Shown here: positions 46,828-60,490 of the stretch, piece by piece
Numbering within the stretch: position 1 is the stretch's first letter
How the letters are laid out: each line of letters starts with the position of its first letter
Assembly: GCF_000275845.1 (NCBI RefSeq)
Contig: NW_006766884.1
Location: 749,739 to 813,738, forward strand
DNA length: 64,000 bases
From: Dichomitus squalens LYAD-421 SS1
Lineage: Eukaryota; Basidiomycota; Agaricomycetes; Polyporales; Polyporaceae
Reading direction: 5' to 3'
Notes under the pieces: model-generated
What the model was told of the DNA's origin: nothing
The model's input: only the letters and a program-made list of their open reading frames with translations
Database searches by the model: none
Made by a program: the position numbers and the translations under genes

Positions 46828-49800
46828 TCACTGCCCTGACTTCAGAAGTTCTCTCAGCTCTTCACTGATGATCGGCCTCCTCGTCTTCTTCTCTGCCTCT
46901 GCCGACTTTCCGCCGACGCTATTCGTGCGCCGTTGTCGGAGAGCAGCATTCGAACGCGATGACGCCTCTTCGGCCTCTCGCCGGTCAATGTCCGCAATTA
47001 GCTGGGAGAACGACAAGAAGAGGACCTCGGCCTGTGCGAGCGTGCTATCGAGCTCAATCGACATGCTTAACTCGTTACAATACTGTAAGAGACGTTAGGC
47101 ATTATCTTAAATCAGTGTAGAAGGACCGCACCTTGAGGATCTCATCGAACTGCGGTGCCAGAGGGGCCGACCGAGGGCAGAATTAAACAACCCGTCACTT
47201 GGAATGATCGAAAACTGATGTGGCGTACCTCAACAAGGTACCTCAGGATCACATCCCGATGGGATTCCAGGACGGCGAGCGCCACAAACAATACAAACTG
47301 GGTGCTATAGTAGTCCGTCCACAGCACTTCCCACAGCCGGAGAACATCCTCGAACGGGAACTCGCGCTTGAATGATATGAGGATCCATCTACGAAGCACC
47401 GTCAACCATGGTTCGAATGTCATCGGGACACGTCTGAGCATACCGGAAACAGAAGAACAGGTTCAGTCCATCTGTTTTCTCTACGCACGGTCGGTGAGCG
47501 ATCAGGCGACGGCGTCATCAGAGACAATCGAACGTACCGAGATGTCGATATAGCTCCGGGTCCATAACCGAGATCAGCTGCTGCAGGGTCGACAGTTGCT
47601 TCTTCATCCCACTCTGGTCACGGAGGAAATTCTGTTTCTGTCATTGAAAGCGCCGATTTGTCAGAGGCCGCGGAATGTACGGTCTGAGCGGGGGGACGGA
47701 CCATTCGGTCCATTATCTGTACGAAGCACCAGAAGGTCATCTCCTCATCGCCGCCCATCACGACATAGACCGGGGCGCAGAGATCAGACATCCCTTGCAC
47801 GTAGCCTATCCATATCAGTTAAGCGACGGAATGGGGCGAGTGTGATGCTTACCGAGCTCCCGCTCATAGAAATTGTATGTCAGAAGAATGCTCGCAAGCC
47901 GTTCGATATGATCGTTGGTTGGTGCTTGCGCCCCGATATCTCCGAGCTGGGGCGAGATGGTAGAGTACCTCATGTGCATGCCCTTTTCATCTGTGTCCTC
48001 GTTCACTGGCGTCGTCTGCGCGAACAGCGGCTGTGTACGGTCTGTTCGTCGACAATCCACGTCGATACGATGGCGCTCCTGGTAGTAGTCTCGTGAGCAG
48101 CTGGGAAAGAACCATGGCTATGGGCGCACCTCTATCACGTCCTGCCTCTCGAAAACCTCCGGTACACCCCACCACTCATCCTTGAGCTCACTATATCGTT
48201 CCCTGAAGGACGACCATCAGCTACCGGAGTGGTACTAGTCTTCCACAATCGCACTTCTTTGCTTCCCATAGCTTCCCTCTTTGCGCGGCATCACTGTCCC
48301 ACTCGTACACGCCCAGCAAGAACGGCCAAATCTCCCTGCGAATGCTTGAATCTATACCCCGCCTAAAGATTTCGCGCTCCATCTCCTCCTTCCGAATCTT
48401 CGGACTCCCGTCCTCGTTGAACCAGCCCTTCCACATCTTCTCGTTGACAGGCTGCTTTGGAATGCGAGACGACTTCGGCCTCGGCAAGTTCGCAGTAGAC
48501 TGGAGGAGCTCGAATATGCCCAGAGACGAATCCTCTTCCGCGAGATCAGACGACGAGGCCGGGAGCGCTTGAGCCTCTCGCTGACGAGCCCGTTCGCCCT
48601 CCTCGGCGACGATCCGGGCCCAACGAGCGAGGTACACTCGTGCGCTCTCGAACTCGCCAACGCCGCCTTTCTCTACCCAGCTACCCCACTCCAGATCTCC
48701 ACTGGCGTTGACGAGGCTCCTGACTGGGTCGGGTAGGTGGGGAACGATGGGTTTGGCAAGGGGGTGAGACAGAATCTGCTGTGCGGCGTGCGCGGCGTGT
48801 CTCGTTATGTGCGAGAAGGACTGCAGCAAAGCCATCCGCGCTTGTGACGAAGAAGTGGTTGGGGATGAGACAGGTGAGAGTGAACGGTGAAGGATAGATG
48901 TTCGTTCGGAATAAGAGTTGGCCGATGTAGACAGAGGCTTAGGGCGACGATGTGCAGGTATAGGGGAGTGAGAATTCGCGTAGGAGGATTGAGCCATGAT
49001 GTCATCAACAGCGTCGTCGGCGAAGAGAGGCATAGAATGAGTCTCAATGTCCTCTCGGGACGGATCTACTAGATAGAGATTCGATTGTAGGGACGAACGA
49101 AGGAGGTGGCAATAGCCTCTGAGCTTCGCCAGGAGGTCCTCACCGCCCCATGTACTGTTTTTGGGTGCATTGTCGGCTGGCGGTGGCGGATAGGACATAG
49201 GACGTGCCTCTAATGGAGACTTGATTGGCATGGTGAACGACTTCGACTCGTCATCGTGGAAGTGAAGTGTGGGCAAGGTGGAGCCGCTAATGAGGTTGAT
49301 CGCAATGGACCCGTCTGTGGCACATAACTGGTGTTTGAACAAATGCGAGCTCAGATAAGGGACGCACTTACGCCACGATGACAACGAAGGGGGGTTCACT
49401 ATCAAAGAGTATATTGAAGTGAGCGGAACAGAGAACGCATACGACTCCGGCCGCTGTATTGGCAGGTCAATGAGTACAGCATCTACCTTCCAAGTCAGTA
49501 TCTGCGGATGGAAAGTCTCGTGTGGTTCAACGCACCCTCCTCTTCATCATCCTTGACTGCATGTTCCTCGATCTTCACAAATTTGTCCCATTCGCTTGGC
49601 CCCTTTTCATTCAATAGAGACTCTGGGATCCATGCGAGCAGGTAGACGGGTTTCGGCGCCTCCTGAGACCACCCAGAGTCATTATTTGTTGTAGCGCAGC
49701 AAGACGAAGCCAAAGCTGACATACCTTCCTCACCAACGCGATGAAGCCCGGGATGTTATCCCGCGCGTACGCGGTGGGGTTCACATAGACTTTGGACTTC

Positions 49801-49910
49801 GAGTATATGAGCCTGTATTTGGTGTCATCAGACAACTCCGTCGAAGAGGCGGACGCCGCGAGGCCTGCTTCTTGAGAGCTAATAGGATTCGTGTGCTTGA
49901 TCTCGACCAT
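46828..49910 (-). CDS. GYP7: TBC-domain Rab GTPase-activating protein, Gyp7/TBC1D15 type
   Basis: Multi-exon gene of roughly 800 aa. The N-terminal part has YRLIYSKSKVYVNPTAYARD and LVRK, typical of Gyp7, then EAPKPVYLLAWIPESLL, and GSIAINLISGSTLPTLHFHD (PH-like). The long exon 48221-49405 leads into the TBC domain: WKGWFNEDGSPKI, EIFRRGIDSSIRREIWPFLL, arginine-finger motif HRIDVDCRRTDR, glutamine-finger motif YVQGMSDLCAPVY, FWCFVQIMDRM and REFPFEDVLRLWEVLWTDY. The last exon ends at 46828 after a charged helix. The yeast homologue acts on Ypt7 in vacuole and endosome traffic. The start at 49910 (MVEIKHTNP) may not be the first exon. The divergent RPS21 lies 414 bp away. Confidence 0.9.
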
Positions 49911-50324
49911 CGACTCAACCTGCGAGCCACAATCGAATGATAAGCTCCCCCGCCTTGCCCAGATAGCGGCAGGTACCACGTACAGATATCGTTGAGAGAG
50001 TGCCGTCGAACTGTGGTGAGTGTGGGGAGCTACGCATTAGAAGGACATGAGTGAACGCATATATAACGGCTATTCCGCTGCTGCGAATCCAGGTCCAGCT
50101 GGGCTGCGGCGCGGGCGTCTTGCATCGGCGCGAGTGCGCGTCATACGCCGCCCAATCACGTGCTGAGTCCGGGCCTGGGCGTCGCGAGAAGCCCCGAAGA
50201 GGAAGGAGGACAAACAGTCGTAAATGAGATATCTGAAACTGTACAGTTGCTAAACCTTACTCTTTCCGCCCACTGCCAACGACGCCGACGCCGCCCCGCG
50301 CACGCAAAAGTCCACTTTCTAGCC
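49911..50324. promoter_or_regulatory. Divergent promoter region, GYP7 and RPS21
   Basis: No coding frame is supported. A TATATA element lies at about 50058 and the stretch before the eS21 start is C/G-rich. Confidence 0.4.
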
Positions 50325-50771
50325 ATGGAGAACGATCAGGTATGTAGTGTGTTATGTCCTAAGGCTGATCGTAGAAGTTCTAACCGCTGGTTGGGGTTGC
50401 TCAGGGTATCCTCGTTGACCTTTACGTCCCCCGCAAGTGCGCGGCGACCAGTGAGTACCCATATAGTCCATCCGAGGGCCAACGCCTCTGAACACCATCA
50501 TCATTTCCAGACCGTCTCATCACCTCCAAGGACCACGCCTCTGTCCAGATCTCCGTCGTCGATGTCGATGCCGACGGACGTGCTCTCCCGACCTCCACCA
50601 CTTTTGCGCTGAGCGGCCAGGTCCGTGCCGATGGTGAGAGCGACGACTCCCTGAACCGGTTGGCGACCAAGGCTGGTCGTGAGTGTTCATCTGTGTACAC
50701 GCGGTTAGGAACTCAGCTCATGTCCCTGATGCTTCGTAGTTCTCCGGAATGTATGGTCGTACCAAAAGTGA
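50325..50771 (+). CDS. RPS21: 40S ribosomal protein eS21
   Basis: Four exons (50325-50339, 50405-50450, 50511-50678, 50740-50771) give 86 aa, the usual family length. The protein starts MENDQG, continues [38 protein letters not shown] and [20 protein letters not shown], and ends [12 protein letters not shown]. eS21 is a surface protein of the small subunit needed for late 20S pre-rRNA processing. Exon 1 has just 15 coding nt, a typical ribosomal-protein gene layout. Confidence 0.95.
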
Positions 50772-51116
50772 TCCGCGCAGGCTTTGATCGGAGTTGCTCT
50801 TGTCACTGTATATCTCGTCTCTTCATCTCGCTGCATATTCATGGGCCAGGTGGCTGCTTGTAAAACACCACTAGTATGTGTGATCATGTTCGACCCCAAG
50901 TTCACAATGTCCCGCGGCGTACCCGTTGTTGATGGGTAAACCTCGTGCTTCTACGACGACATCATATTCGGGACACCTGTGCTGTCATAATGATCCCAAT
51001 GTATTCGAAACCACAGGTACAGTGTATCGCGCCATTGTCCCTATGTAGATCATTCCCATTGACCAACTAGAATCGGGGCTACAAGTACTATATTGCATTG
51101 GATATTCTGGCCATCG
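50772..51116. other. Intergenic, no gene seen
   Basis: Shared 3' flank of RPS21 and the convergent lipid phosphatase gene; no frame supported. Confidence 0.5.
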
Positions 51117-52757
51117 CTACGGATGGCGCAAATCGTCCTTGCTAGGATCCGTATCCCGAGTGACAGAGGGACGTCCCATCTCCTCATCACCTATGCTGTG
51201 TCTATCCGAGTATCTTGGTTCGGGCATCCGCGGGCGCATGGAAAGACTGTCCGGAGGTCCGCTCGACAGCGCCTGCGCCTCTGATGGCCTCGAGTGGTGC
51301 GTCGGGAGGGCTTGGCCGCCACGATGGACCCGAGGCGAGTACGGTAAATGGCAGATTTGTGAGCTCAGGGGTGGGTAGTACTGGCGGTAACCGAAGTAGG
51401 CAACAACGATGCCTAAGGTGGAGCCCGTGAGGACGTCCTGCCAGTGGTGGCGATAGTCCATGGTGCGCGAGATGGCGACAAGGGCAGCGCCGGACAGAGG
51501 GACGAGCGAGATCCATGCTTTCACCTATCACAATCAATGTCAATATAGAGGTGAACCACTTATATCAGTCGCGACGTACAGTGTGGCCGCGCTCGTCGAA
51601 AAGATGTAGCTTGCCTGCGAGGTAGAAGGACAAGAAGCCCAGCCCAGCAAAGGACACTAGAAACAGTCAGGTGTGTATCTCAGAGGAAGCTAGAAGACCA
51701 GCCGGCCTCACGACTAGAATGACCGCTCGGGAAGCTTCTCCAACCGTCCCGCAAGATCCCTACATCCGTTTGGGTGCATATCGCAACCGTGGACAAACCA
51801 AGGGGCGGGTCCACCGCGCCGGAGATGGGCTGACAGCGGTCAATCAGGTCTGCGAAGACGCAGTCCTTCAGCGTCACGCTCATGCGGATTCCCAACGTTT
51901 CATCTCACCTGGGCGGGGTCTACCGACAGTGATCTTCGAGAACTGGGTGATAGCGCCAGTTATTGAACACGAGAGGAGCCCTGGGAGGGAACGGGTCGGC
52001 TACGATACATGATAGGATGAACGATCGGACTCACATCCCAGCCAGCTACTGTGCCAGTCCCATAACGAGCGCAATAGTATGAGGTTGATGATCGGCATGA
52101 GTGTCAGCGGAGCGGCGGCGAAGATTACATAGAGCAGCCAATCCTGTGGGGCAAATCAGTCCTGGTCACACGACATACTGATAGGCCTATACATACCGGT
52201 ACTCGTTCGTGTACTGCAAACCTAACAGACACGGTTTGACTGTGAACGAAGCTGAATCGAGAATTCAGTCAACCCACGTATGAAGTAGACTGTAAAAGGG
52301 CACATCAGCTGCGAATCTGGGGCGGACATGGGGAGATATCACATACGAAGTGTCGGTCAGGGAAAACTCCCTCTTGAATCCCGGGACCTTGTCGAGGGCA
52401 AAGAATGCGGCACTGCAAGAGATATTTCAGAAACCTACCTGGGTAACATTGTGGCGAATACCTACGAAAGTCCAATGCACAGTACCCTGGACCGGGTGCA
52501 TGTCCCGTAAGCATCCCAACGCCCCTTCGCACACGAAGCACTCACCAATCCGGCGCATACGACAGAAATACTCTGGTGCGGTAAGCCCGCCCAAACCTCT
52601 TCCCTGGGAACGGCATGTCGTCGCCTGCGGTTCTAACAGGTTCCCGTTCAGAACTGTTGACAGGATAGACGGGAGCGCCGGAGAAGGTTTGCGGATGAGC
52701 AGGACGGATCTGGTGAAGCGGATACTCTTCTGGGTCCTCGAGACGGCGGTAGGACAT
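51117..52757 (-). CDS. DPP1: Lipid phosphate phosphatase, Dpp1 (PAP2) family
   Basis: Many small exons (52546-52757, 52466-52486, 52347-52412, 52278-52289, 52197-52221, from 52143, and others) splice in frame. The first exon is a cytosolic tail ending RVFLSYAPDW; the next two add VLCIGLSAAFFALDKVPGFK and REFSLTDTS; 12- and 25-nt exons give LLHTFAVHERVP. The three PAP2 catalytic motifs are present: KITVGRPRP, PSGHSS and SRTMDYRHHWQDV, with helices such as LSFAGLGFLSFYLAGK. The enzyme dephosphorylates diacylglycerol pyrophosphate and phosphatidate on the vacuole or plasma membrane. The C-terminal tail is Ser/Pro-rich. Confidence 0.9.
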
Positions 52758-53427
52758 CAAGCAGGTTGTGGGAGCAGGAGGCGAGCCTGGGATCAGAGCG
52801 GGCGGAGTAGAACTAAGAATGGAAACGAGCCCGGGGGGACCATGCAAGCAACACCACAAGATATTGTTGGTGCCGCTTGCCCCTCCCGAGCCTTTTGATT
52901 GCACACACATGGGCTGCCGGTGTCTCTCGGGCGTCGATGTCGGCTCGGATGACCCATCCAGTGCTTCGCCCTGGGCGTCAGCAATTCGGAATCCCGCCGC
53001 TTCATCGCCTTTCTGGCCGTGGATTTGGTGTGCACATGCACGGGCACTACCACTTGCTCGTCCGCCGCATAGGTTGCAGACCCTCAATCCGATGACCTGG
53101 CTATATAGGTTCCCCACATATGATCGTGCTGGTACAGTAGTGGTGCACAACAGAGGTCTTGGCACCTGTGCTGCGGGCTGTCGTCGAGGGGGAGCAGTGA
53201 GGTGTTAAGAAGCCATGGTGAAGACAAACTCGGTCAGGTGCCACTGGCGCATACATAGAGCAAAGCTTGGCCTCTCGGCGATGTGTGTCTTTGGCCAAAG
53301 TACTGACGTACCCTGGGAGGCCGAATGCGTCTCGAGATCGCTGCGTGCAGACGCGCTTTGGCCACGCGTTCTTGAACTTACACCACGATTACTTGATATC
53401 CCTCGAGGCTGGCGGCACACGCGTATC
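52758..53427. other. Intergenic, divergent promoter region
   Basis: A long minus-strand frame (to 53165) runs into the DPP1 first exon but lacks a motif upstream of MSYRRLEDPEE; it is taken as leader or chance frame. No gene seen. Confidence 0.45.
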
Positions 53428-54563
53428 ATGGTTAGCGACAACTTTGAATGGAAAGAAGGTAGCATATACAAGATGCCCGGTTGTGCCGTGCTCACGTCTT
53501 GTTGAGTCTGCAGAGCATGGTGACATACTTGAGAAGATTGCGTCCACGGATGTAGTCGAGTATGTCCGTCCGTTCCCGCGATTATCGACGCGCTGATGGG
53601 GTCTGCTAGAACGGAATGGTCACTGTTGAGGAACATCGTCAAGTACAAGTTGGACAAGGTGCGATCAGCAATAGCCCTCCGCCGCTGCAAAGAGTGCCTG
53701 TTAAGCCAATGTAGAACGTCGGGGCGTTCCTGGCGGATGGTCCAAGATGGGAGCCCCGACCACCCTTGATGACAACGACGCCAGAGCAACTTCAGAATGG
53801 CGGCCTCAAACTTCCACCATTTCCGCCTAGGGAGTACCCAGCGGGAATCTCTAATCCTCCGCCAAAAGTGGACTTGTCGGAGAACGAGGCGCAAGATTTG
53901 AAAACAAATATCTATGCCCAGTTGGATGAATTCGATGGGTACGAGGTGCATGTTCCTCTCGCGCGTAGTATCTGACAGGAATATAGCACGCCGTTCACAA
54001 TCCAACGTCTATGCGAACTATGCGTCGATCCGCGAAAACACTATAAGTACATCGGCAAGTACTTGAGGGCGGTCGAGAAGACCCTTCTCATTACCTCAAC
54101 ATGGGACAGCTTCCCTCCATTATCCGAGATAGACAGCACGTACTCTCCAGTCGGCCATTCGTCGATCAGCACCTCTACCGTGTCAGCCCCCAATACCCCG
54201 ATGTTCTCCCCTATCCCATTCCTTCATGAAGATGCCCGCCGATCGAAGTCGCGCAGTCCACCTCCGAGTCCTCTGGTTCTTCCTGCAACTATTGCCGGTG
54301 GTCTCAGCGGGGCGGACGAAAGCGCAGACGTCAAAGCTCTAGGTCTTGTCGACGAGCTGGATGATCCAAGCCCAGGTCACTTGAGTGACCACATAGAGCC
54401 CATCTCTTCGACGACGACGGTGGATTCAAGACCGTTGCACGGGACCCTGGAGGAGCGCTTCGTGAAAGCTTCGGAGGGAGCAAGCGCAGGCGAAGGGGAG
54501 CCGAGTGGGGATGTGCCGATGGCGCAAGACGAGGATGAAGGGAAAGAGAACAGGGCTGTCTGA
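53428..54563 (+). CDS. PPP4R2: Protein phosphatase 4 regulatory subunit 2
   Basis: Five exons (53428-53458, 53514-53559, 53610-53658, 53715-53938, 53987-54563) give 308 aa. The protein starts MVSDNFEWKEEHGDILEKIA, then STDVVETEWSLLRNIVKYKL, PPFPPREYP, and the family signature GTPFTIQRLCELCVDPRKHY followed by GKYLRAVEKTLLITSTW. PPP4R2 targets the PP4 catalytic subunit, with roles in centrosome function, DNA damage recovery and spliceosomal SMN complexes. The C-terminal half is Ser/Pro-rich and acidic, probably disordered. The first three exons are very short (31, 46 and 49 nt). It converges on FYV7 with 84 bp between stops. Confidence 0.9.
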
Positions 54564-54647
54564 CTGTGCGATGTAGTAACACCCGAGCCGAGTGAATTCA
54601 CGCCTCGTTGCGAGCTTCCAGAATCACATATGTGGAGGGACACGCCG

Positions 54648-55445
54648 TTAGGTGTAATCCTGTTTGATTTTCTCCAACATCGCCTTCATCCGCAATCCCA
54701 TATCCGGCTGGCCTCGACCCCGACCTCTATGGGCGCCACCCCGTGCACCGCGCTCGCCGCCCCTACCTCCTCTTCTTCGGCCCTTCTCGCCACCCCTGCC
54801 ATCGCCTCTGCCCTGTGAAGGAGCGGCACCTCTGTGTCTGTGCAACGGGTCGGACTTGTGTGTATGCAAGGAGGCGCGCGAATATGCCATTCGCTGAAGC
54901 TCCCGCAATGATAACTGCTCGTCTGCCGGTTTCTGTGGCCGGCCTTTCTCGCGTTTCTGTAGTGTCGGGCGTTTTGGGGATGCAGTCGTGGCATTAGGTC
55001 GTTGGGTATGTTCATCGACAGACGATTCTTCCGATTCGGAGTCGGACGCTTCATCGCTGCTCCCTTCCTCACTTTCCTCGTTCGCGTCGCTGCTCGCACC
55101 TGCATCGATTGTCCGCTCCTCATTCTCGTCTCTTTCCTGATCCTCGTCTGATCCGCGTCCTTTAGCGTCGTTGGCGTCCACATCGCGTGCTAATTGTTGC
55201 CGGGAAGCGACGAGCCCCTCCTTGCGCTTCTGTGCCTTCCACTTGCTTTTGATCTTCTGTACTTCGACCCATGAGCGCTTAAGTTTCTTAGCTGAGGAAG
55301 AAGGCAATAAGCAACGATTGTTGTAGATTCGGTCCCTACGAATGTCTGAACAATACGCACCACGCTGGACGGGAAGGTGCTGAAAGGTCGGCGGCTTCTT
55401 GCGCTTGACGCCGCGGTTTTCCTGTGTCGCAGACGACGGAGACAT
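54648..55445 (-). CDS. FYV7: rRNA-processing protein FYV7-like
   Basis: Two exons (55361-55445, 54648-55291) give 242 aa. The N-terminal KRKKPPTFQHLPVQRAKKLK and SWVEVQKIKSKWKAQKRKEG match the rRNA_processing domain of yeast Fyv7 and human CCDC59, which act in small-subunit pre-rRNA maturation in the nucleolus. A long acidic Ser/Glu/Asp-rich stretch follows, then an RG-rich basic tail (GGRGGERGARGGAHRGRGRG) and QPDMGLRMKAMLEKIKQDY. The RGG-type tail suggests RNA binding. It is divergent from eIF1. Confidence 0.85.
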   Translation of the reverse strand: MSPSSATQENRGVKRKKPPTFQHLPVQRGAYCSDIRRDRIYNNRCLLPSSSAKKLKRSWVEVQKIKSKWKAQKRKEGLVASRQQLARDVDANDAKGRGSDEDQERDENEERTIDAGASSDANEESEEGSSDEASDSESEESSVDEHTQRPNATTASPKRPTLQKREKGRPQKPADEQLSLRELQRMAYSRASLHTHKSDPLHRHRGAAPSQGRGDGRGGEKGRRRGGRGGERGARGGAHRGRGRGQPDMGLRMKAMLEKIKQDYT

Positions 55446-55676
55446 AATGGAGACCACTTGAGGATGAATGGCGAACCAAGGCGATTTTTTCCGGGAGAAC
55501 AACGAAGTGGGCGCAACGACTACAGCAAGCGGTTTGAGATATCGAGAAAATGGGATGGGGACAGGACTGCTGTGCAGTGGCGTGGGCTAGCGGATGAAGA
55601 GCTGACTGAATCTGCGAGCCTCGAGCTCACCGCCGAACAGGAAGAGCCTGCGATTACATAACCCCAGAGCATGACA

Positions 55677-55683
55677 TATATAG
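55677..55683 (+). promoter_or_regulatory. TATA-like element upstream of eIF1
   Basis: TATATAG about 110 bp upstream of the eIF1 start codon, followed by a pyrimidine-rich leader. Confidence 0.5.
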
Positions 55684-55788
55684 CGTCCCAAAGCGCGCAA
55701 CTCAAACCTCACAGCTCCGTCGTCCGCCTCTTCTCAACCCCCACTCAGTTCTCTACTCCCTCTTTTTCTGTATCTCTACCTCTCTCGC

Positions 55789-56376
55789 ATGAGCGTGCAG
55801 AACCTCAACACCTTCGGTGCGTACCATTTCTGCCGTGCCTCAGCGCCGTGCTTATCGATCGCGCGTCTGCTAACCACTTCGTTCGCCCGCCGGCCTCATC
55901 CTCGCCTTTCCACCCACAGATCCCTTCGCAGACGAGGGAGACCCTCTTGGCAGCACTCAGGACGTTGGATCTCAGGCAAACTATATCCACATCCGCATTC
56001 AGCAGCGGAACGGTCGCAAGACCCTGACGACGCTTCAGGGCCTTCCCAAAGGTTCGTCCCCGCTACAGCCTTAGTCATGCGACCACTGTGTTCTGACTCG
56101 GTTATGTTCTGCAGAGTATGATCTCAAGAAGCTCTTGAAGGCATTCAAGAAGGCGAGTTTCGCATGACCTGCCGCTCGACAGTGGCTGGGATCCTAGGAG
56201 ACTCTGGCGCTAACATTTCATTTCCATCATAGGAATTCGCCTGTAACGGTACTCTCGTTGAGGATGAGGAGGCCGGACAAGTCATCCAACTCCAGGGCGA
56301 CCAAAGGCTGAAGATTTCCACGTTCCTTGTCCAAGAGGGCATCCCGAAGAGCACCATCAAGGTTCACGGTTTCTGA
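55789..56376 (+). CDS. SUI1: Translation initiation factor eIF1 (SUI1)
   Basis: Four exons (55789-55816, 55920-56051, 56115-56152, 56233-56376) give 113 aa, the family length. The protein begins MSVQNLNTFGDPFADEGDPL, then YIHIRIQQRNGRKTLTTLQG, YDLKKLLKAFKKEFACNG, TLVEDEEAGQVIQLQGDQR and ends KSTIKVHGF. eIF1 guards start-codon selection in the 43S complex. The third intron (56153-56232) must begin with GC (AAG|GCGAGT) to keep the invariant KKEFACNG, so it is a GC-AG intron. Confidence 0.95.
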
Positions 56377-56955
56377 ACACCCAGTTCGTGTAACGAATAT
56401 CACAACGTATCGTGCATCCAATTAAGCCGAGGCCGGAATCTAGAGCGCTGGTTCAGTTGCACGATTCTCTTCCTTCCTCTTCCTTCCATCGTCAATCATG
56501 ATGTCCGCTACCCGTACACGTCTCGTTCCTCCCTCTTGCCTGTCGTATAGTTCCCTGCTTATGTGTGTAATACCTATCATCACGATAAATCGGACTTCGA
56601 ATGATTTTTATTCTTCGAACGGAAGCTAGTGTGATTATATCTAGTATTGGAACTGGTAGGGTCGACTGCGATCGAGCGATCTCTGGGCAGTCGATCTACA
56701 ACATGCATCGCTTCCATGAGGTTGTTACAGACAACCAAGTGCTACCCTGCACTTCAATTCCGTCACGGCCGCTTGAGGAACACTCACCTGCATACGCAGA
56801 TCATCCCAAGGCAATACGACTTTTCTAGCGACCGTCCATGTTCTGATTGCTTCAGGCTAGCATCATCTTTACATTATGAAACGAAACACGACTCAACTGT
56901 GCAGAGCGGGAAATACAAATAGAGCGAAGAACGTGGCCGCTCAACATGCCAGAAG
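56377..56955. other. Intergenic, no gene seen
   Basis: 3' flanks of two convergent genes, AT-rich; no supported frame. Confidence 0.5.
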
Positions 56956-57973
56956 CTACTTGATCTTGTCCAAAGGCCTGGTAAGTGAGTACGTCAGAGA
57001 TGTGCCCGAACAATGAGAAACCAAATGGAAGCCACGAACCTGTTGAAACCGCCACGCCTGCGAAACGAGAAGGATTGATCTGCAGTCAGCAAGAAGATCG
57101 CCTCAAGCCAAAGAGAGCAGAGAAGGCGCACCGGTTCATGTACTGCCGCCATGTTCGCTGCTTCTTGACGTCCACGGCACCCTCCTGGTTACCCTCGACG
57201 CGCTTGCCCTGCAAGGATTCGCGTTTGAGGCATTGACGCTACAGGTACAGAGCAGCGGCGAAGGCGGAGCTTACTTTAGTGGTTCCAAACCCAGTCAAGC
57301 CCATCATAGCCATCATGGCAGCATCGTCTTCGTTGGTCGCTTCCATCGCCTCTCCTTCTTCCGCACCTTCTGCTTCTGTGAGAGCCGCGGAATCCTGTCG
57401 GGGGCGAGAGCTAGAAGGCTCGGGCGTATCTGGCACACGATCAGCATCCAAGCCGCAGCCTCGTGTGAACGACCAGCCGCGGGAGCATACCTGGCTGCTG
57501 CCTTTCTAGTGCACCAGCAGGTCTCGAATCGTGTTCTGCAGTGCGGTCTCCTGGCCGGCCGTCCTTGTCTCTGTCATGTCTATCCCGGTCACCGTCCCTA
57601 GGCGGTGGAAGTGGTTCACGTCTGCCATCCCGATCCCGGTCCCTGTCATGGTCCTTCCTGTCCCGGTCATCCCGTCGTCTGTCGTCCCGCCTATCGTCCC
57701 GTCTCGGGTCCCGGCGGTCGTCAACTCTGTCTCGGCCGTAGTTGTCCCTGCGGTCTCCTATTGAATGACACGTCCATTACCTCATGAGCTCGCTATAGGC
57801 TACACGAGGCAACGTATGCACGCACCTGGTCCCCCACGCCTATCCCTCTCGCCCCTGCGCGGTGGGCTGCGGGAACGACTTCTCCGGCCTCCGCGGTAGC
57901 CACCGCGGGCTCTATCACGCTCGTCGCGCTCCCAGCTCCTATCTCTCCTCTTGTAGTCGTGATGGGATGACAT
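56956..57973 (-). CDS. SNRNP27: U4/U6.U5 tri-snRNP 27 kDa protein (SNRNP27/snu27 family)
   Basis: Six exons (57826-57973, 57491-57757, 57275-57429, 57132-57208, 57040-57057, 56956-56977) give 228 aa. The N-terminal two thirds are an RS/RD-rich, largely charged segment (RRSRSRSPPRRGERDRRGG and many RDRD repeats). The C-terminus carries the family domain: MMGLTGFGTTKGKRVEGNQ, then VDVKKQRTWRQYMNRRGGFN and RPLDKIK. The protein belongs to the tri-snRNP and in nematodes affects 5' splice-site choice. The last two exons are only 18 and 22 nt, yet are required for the invariant RRGGFNRPLD. Confidence 0.92.
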
Positions 57974-58252
57974 GGTGGACAGAATGTGTTGGACGCGTAC
58001 GGCAGGAGGCAAGTGGCGGAGGGGTCCAAACACGCCCTTGCATCACCCGCGATGCTTGCCGCAGCACTGCACGTGATCAGACGCGAGTCCAACGACTCCG
58101 AGGAGCCGGAGTCCGGACAGCTTTGCCGTGCGTACTGCTCCTTACCTACTGGCAGAGATGCGATAGAATATCGGAGGATGAAACCGCAATACTGTCGTTG
58201 TATATACCACACGATTTGTGTACAGGTCTGTATGACTTCTTCGACTTCCAAA

Positions 58253-59958
<1,706 letters not shown>

Positions 59959-60490
59959 CGTTGGCGTCAGAAGGTGATTTGGAGGAAGACGGACTCGGAC
60001 AGACGTACGGGGCCGGGGTAACTGATTACATAGCAAACGGGCCGCGCTTGGCCTGACCGATATGCATTGAGATGTATCCAGTAGCCATTGAGATTGCGTT
60101 CGATGACGCAACGAGCATTCATTCATTGTGGACGAGCTCTGCGTCAATCGCGTTTTGGAGATCGAGAAGTACTAGTTCCGCTGCGCTGACAGCTGCGGGA
60201 TGATGATGGATGAGACAATAGTATACAACACTTCATCGCTTACAGAGAGGTCGGGACGCATTGATACACCGCAAGAAGCTAATTATACAACACGACGAAA
60301 TCTTTCCTACAACGCTATCAAAACAGAATGTCAAAGAACGTTGAAGGGGGTAATCATACAATACAAATGAATAACATTATATGATCGAATAGCTAGGGTA
60401 AGTGCAAACTGAGCGTGAGGCGGGCGTCGATTAGGCGTCGATTTTCGTGACTCGTTCGTTCCGGAAGGCGTTGTACTGGTCGTTGAGATT
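59959..60490. other. Intergenic, no gene seen
   Basis: GSH2 promoter and 3' flank of the opsin-like gene. The minus-strand frame extending GSH2 upstream to 60147 has no family similarity. Confidence 0.5.
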
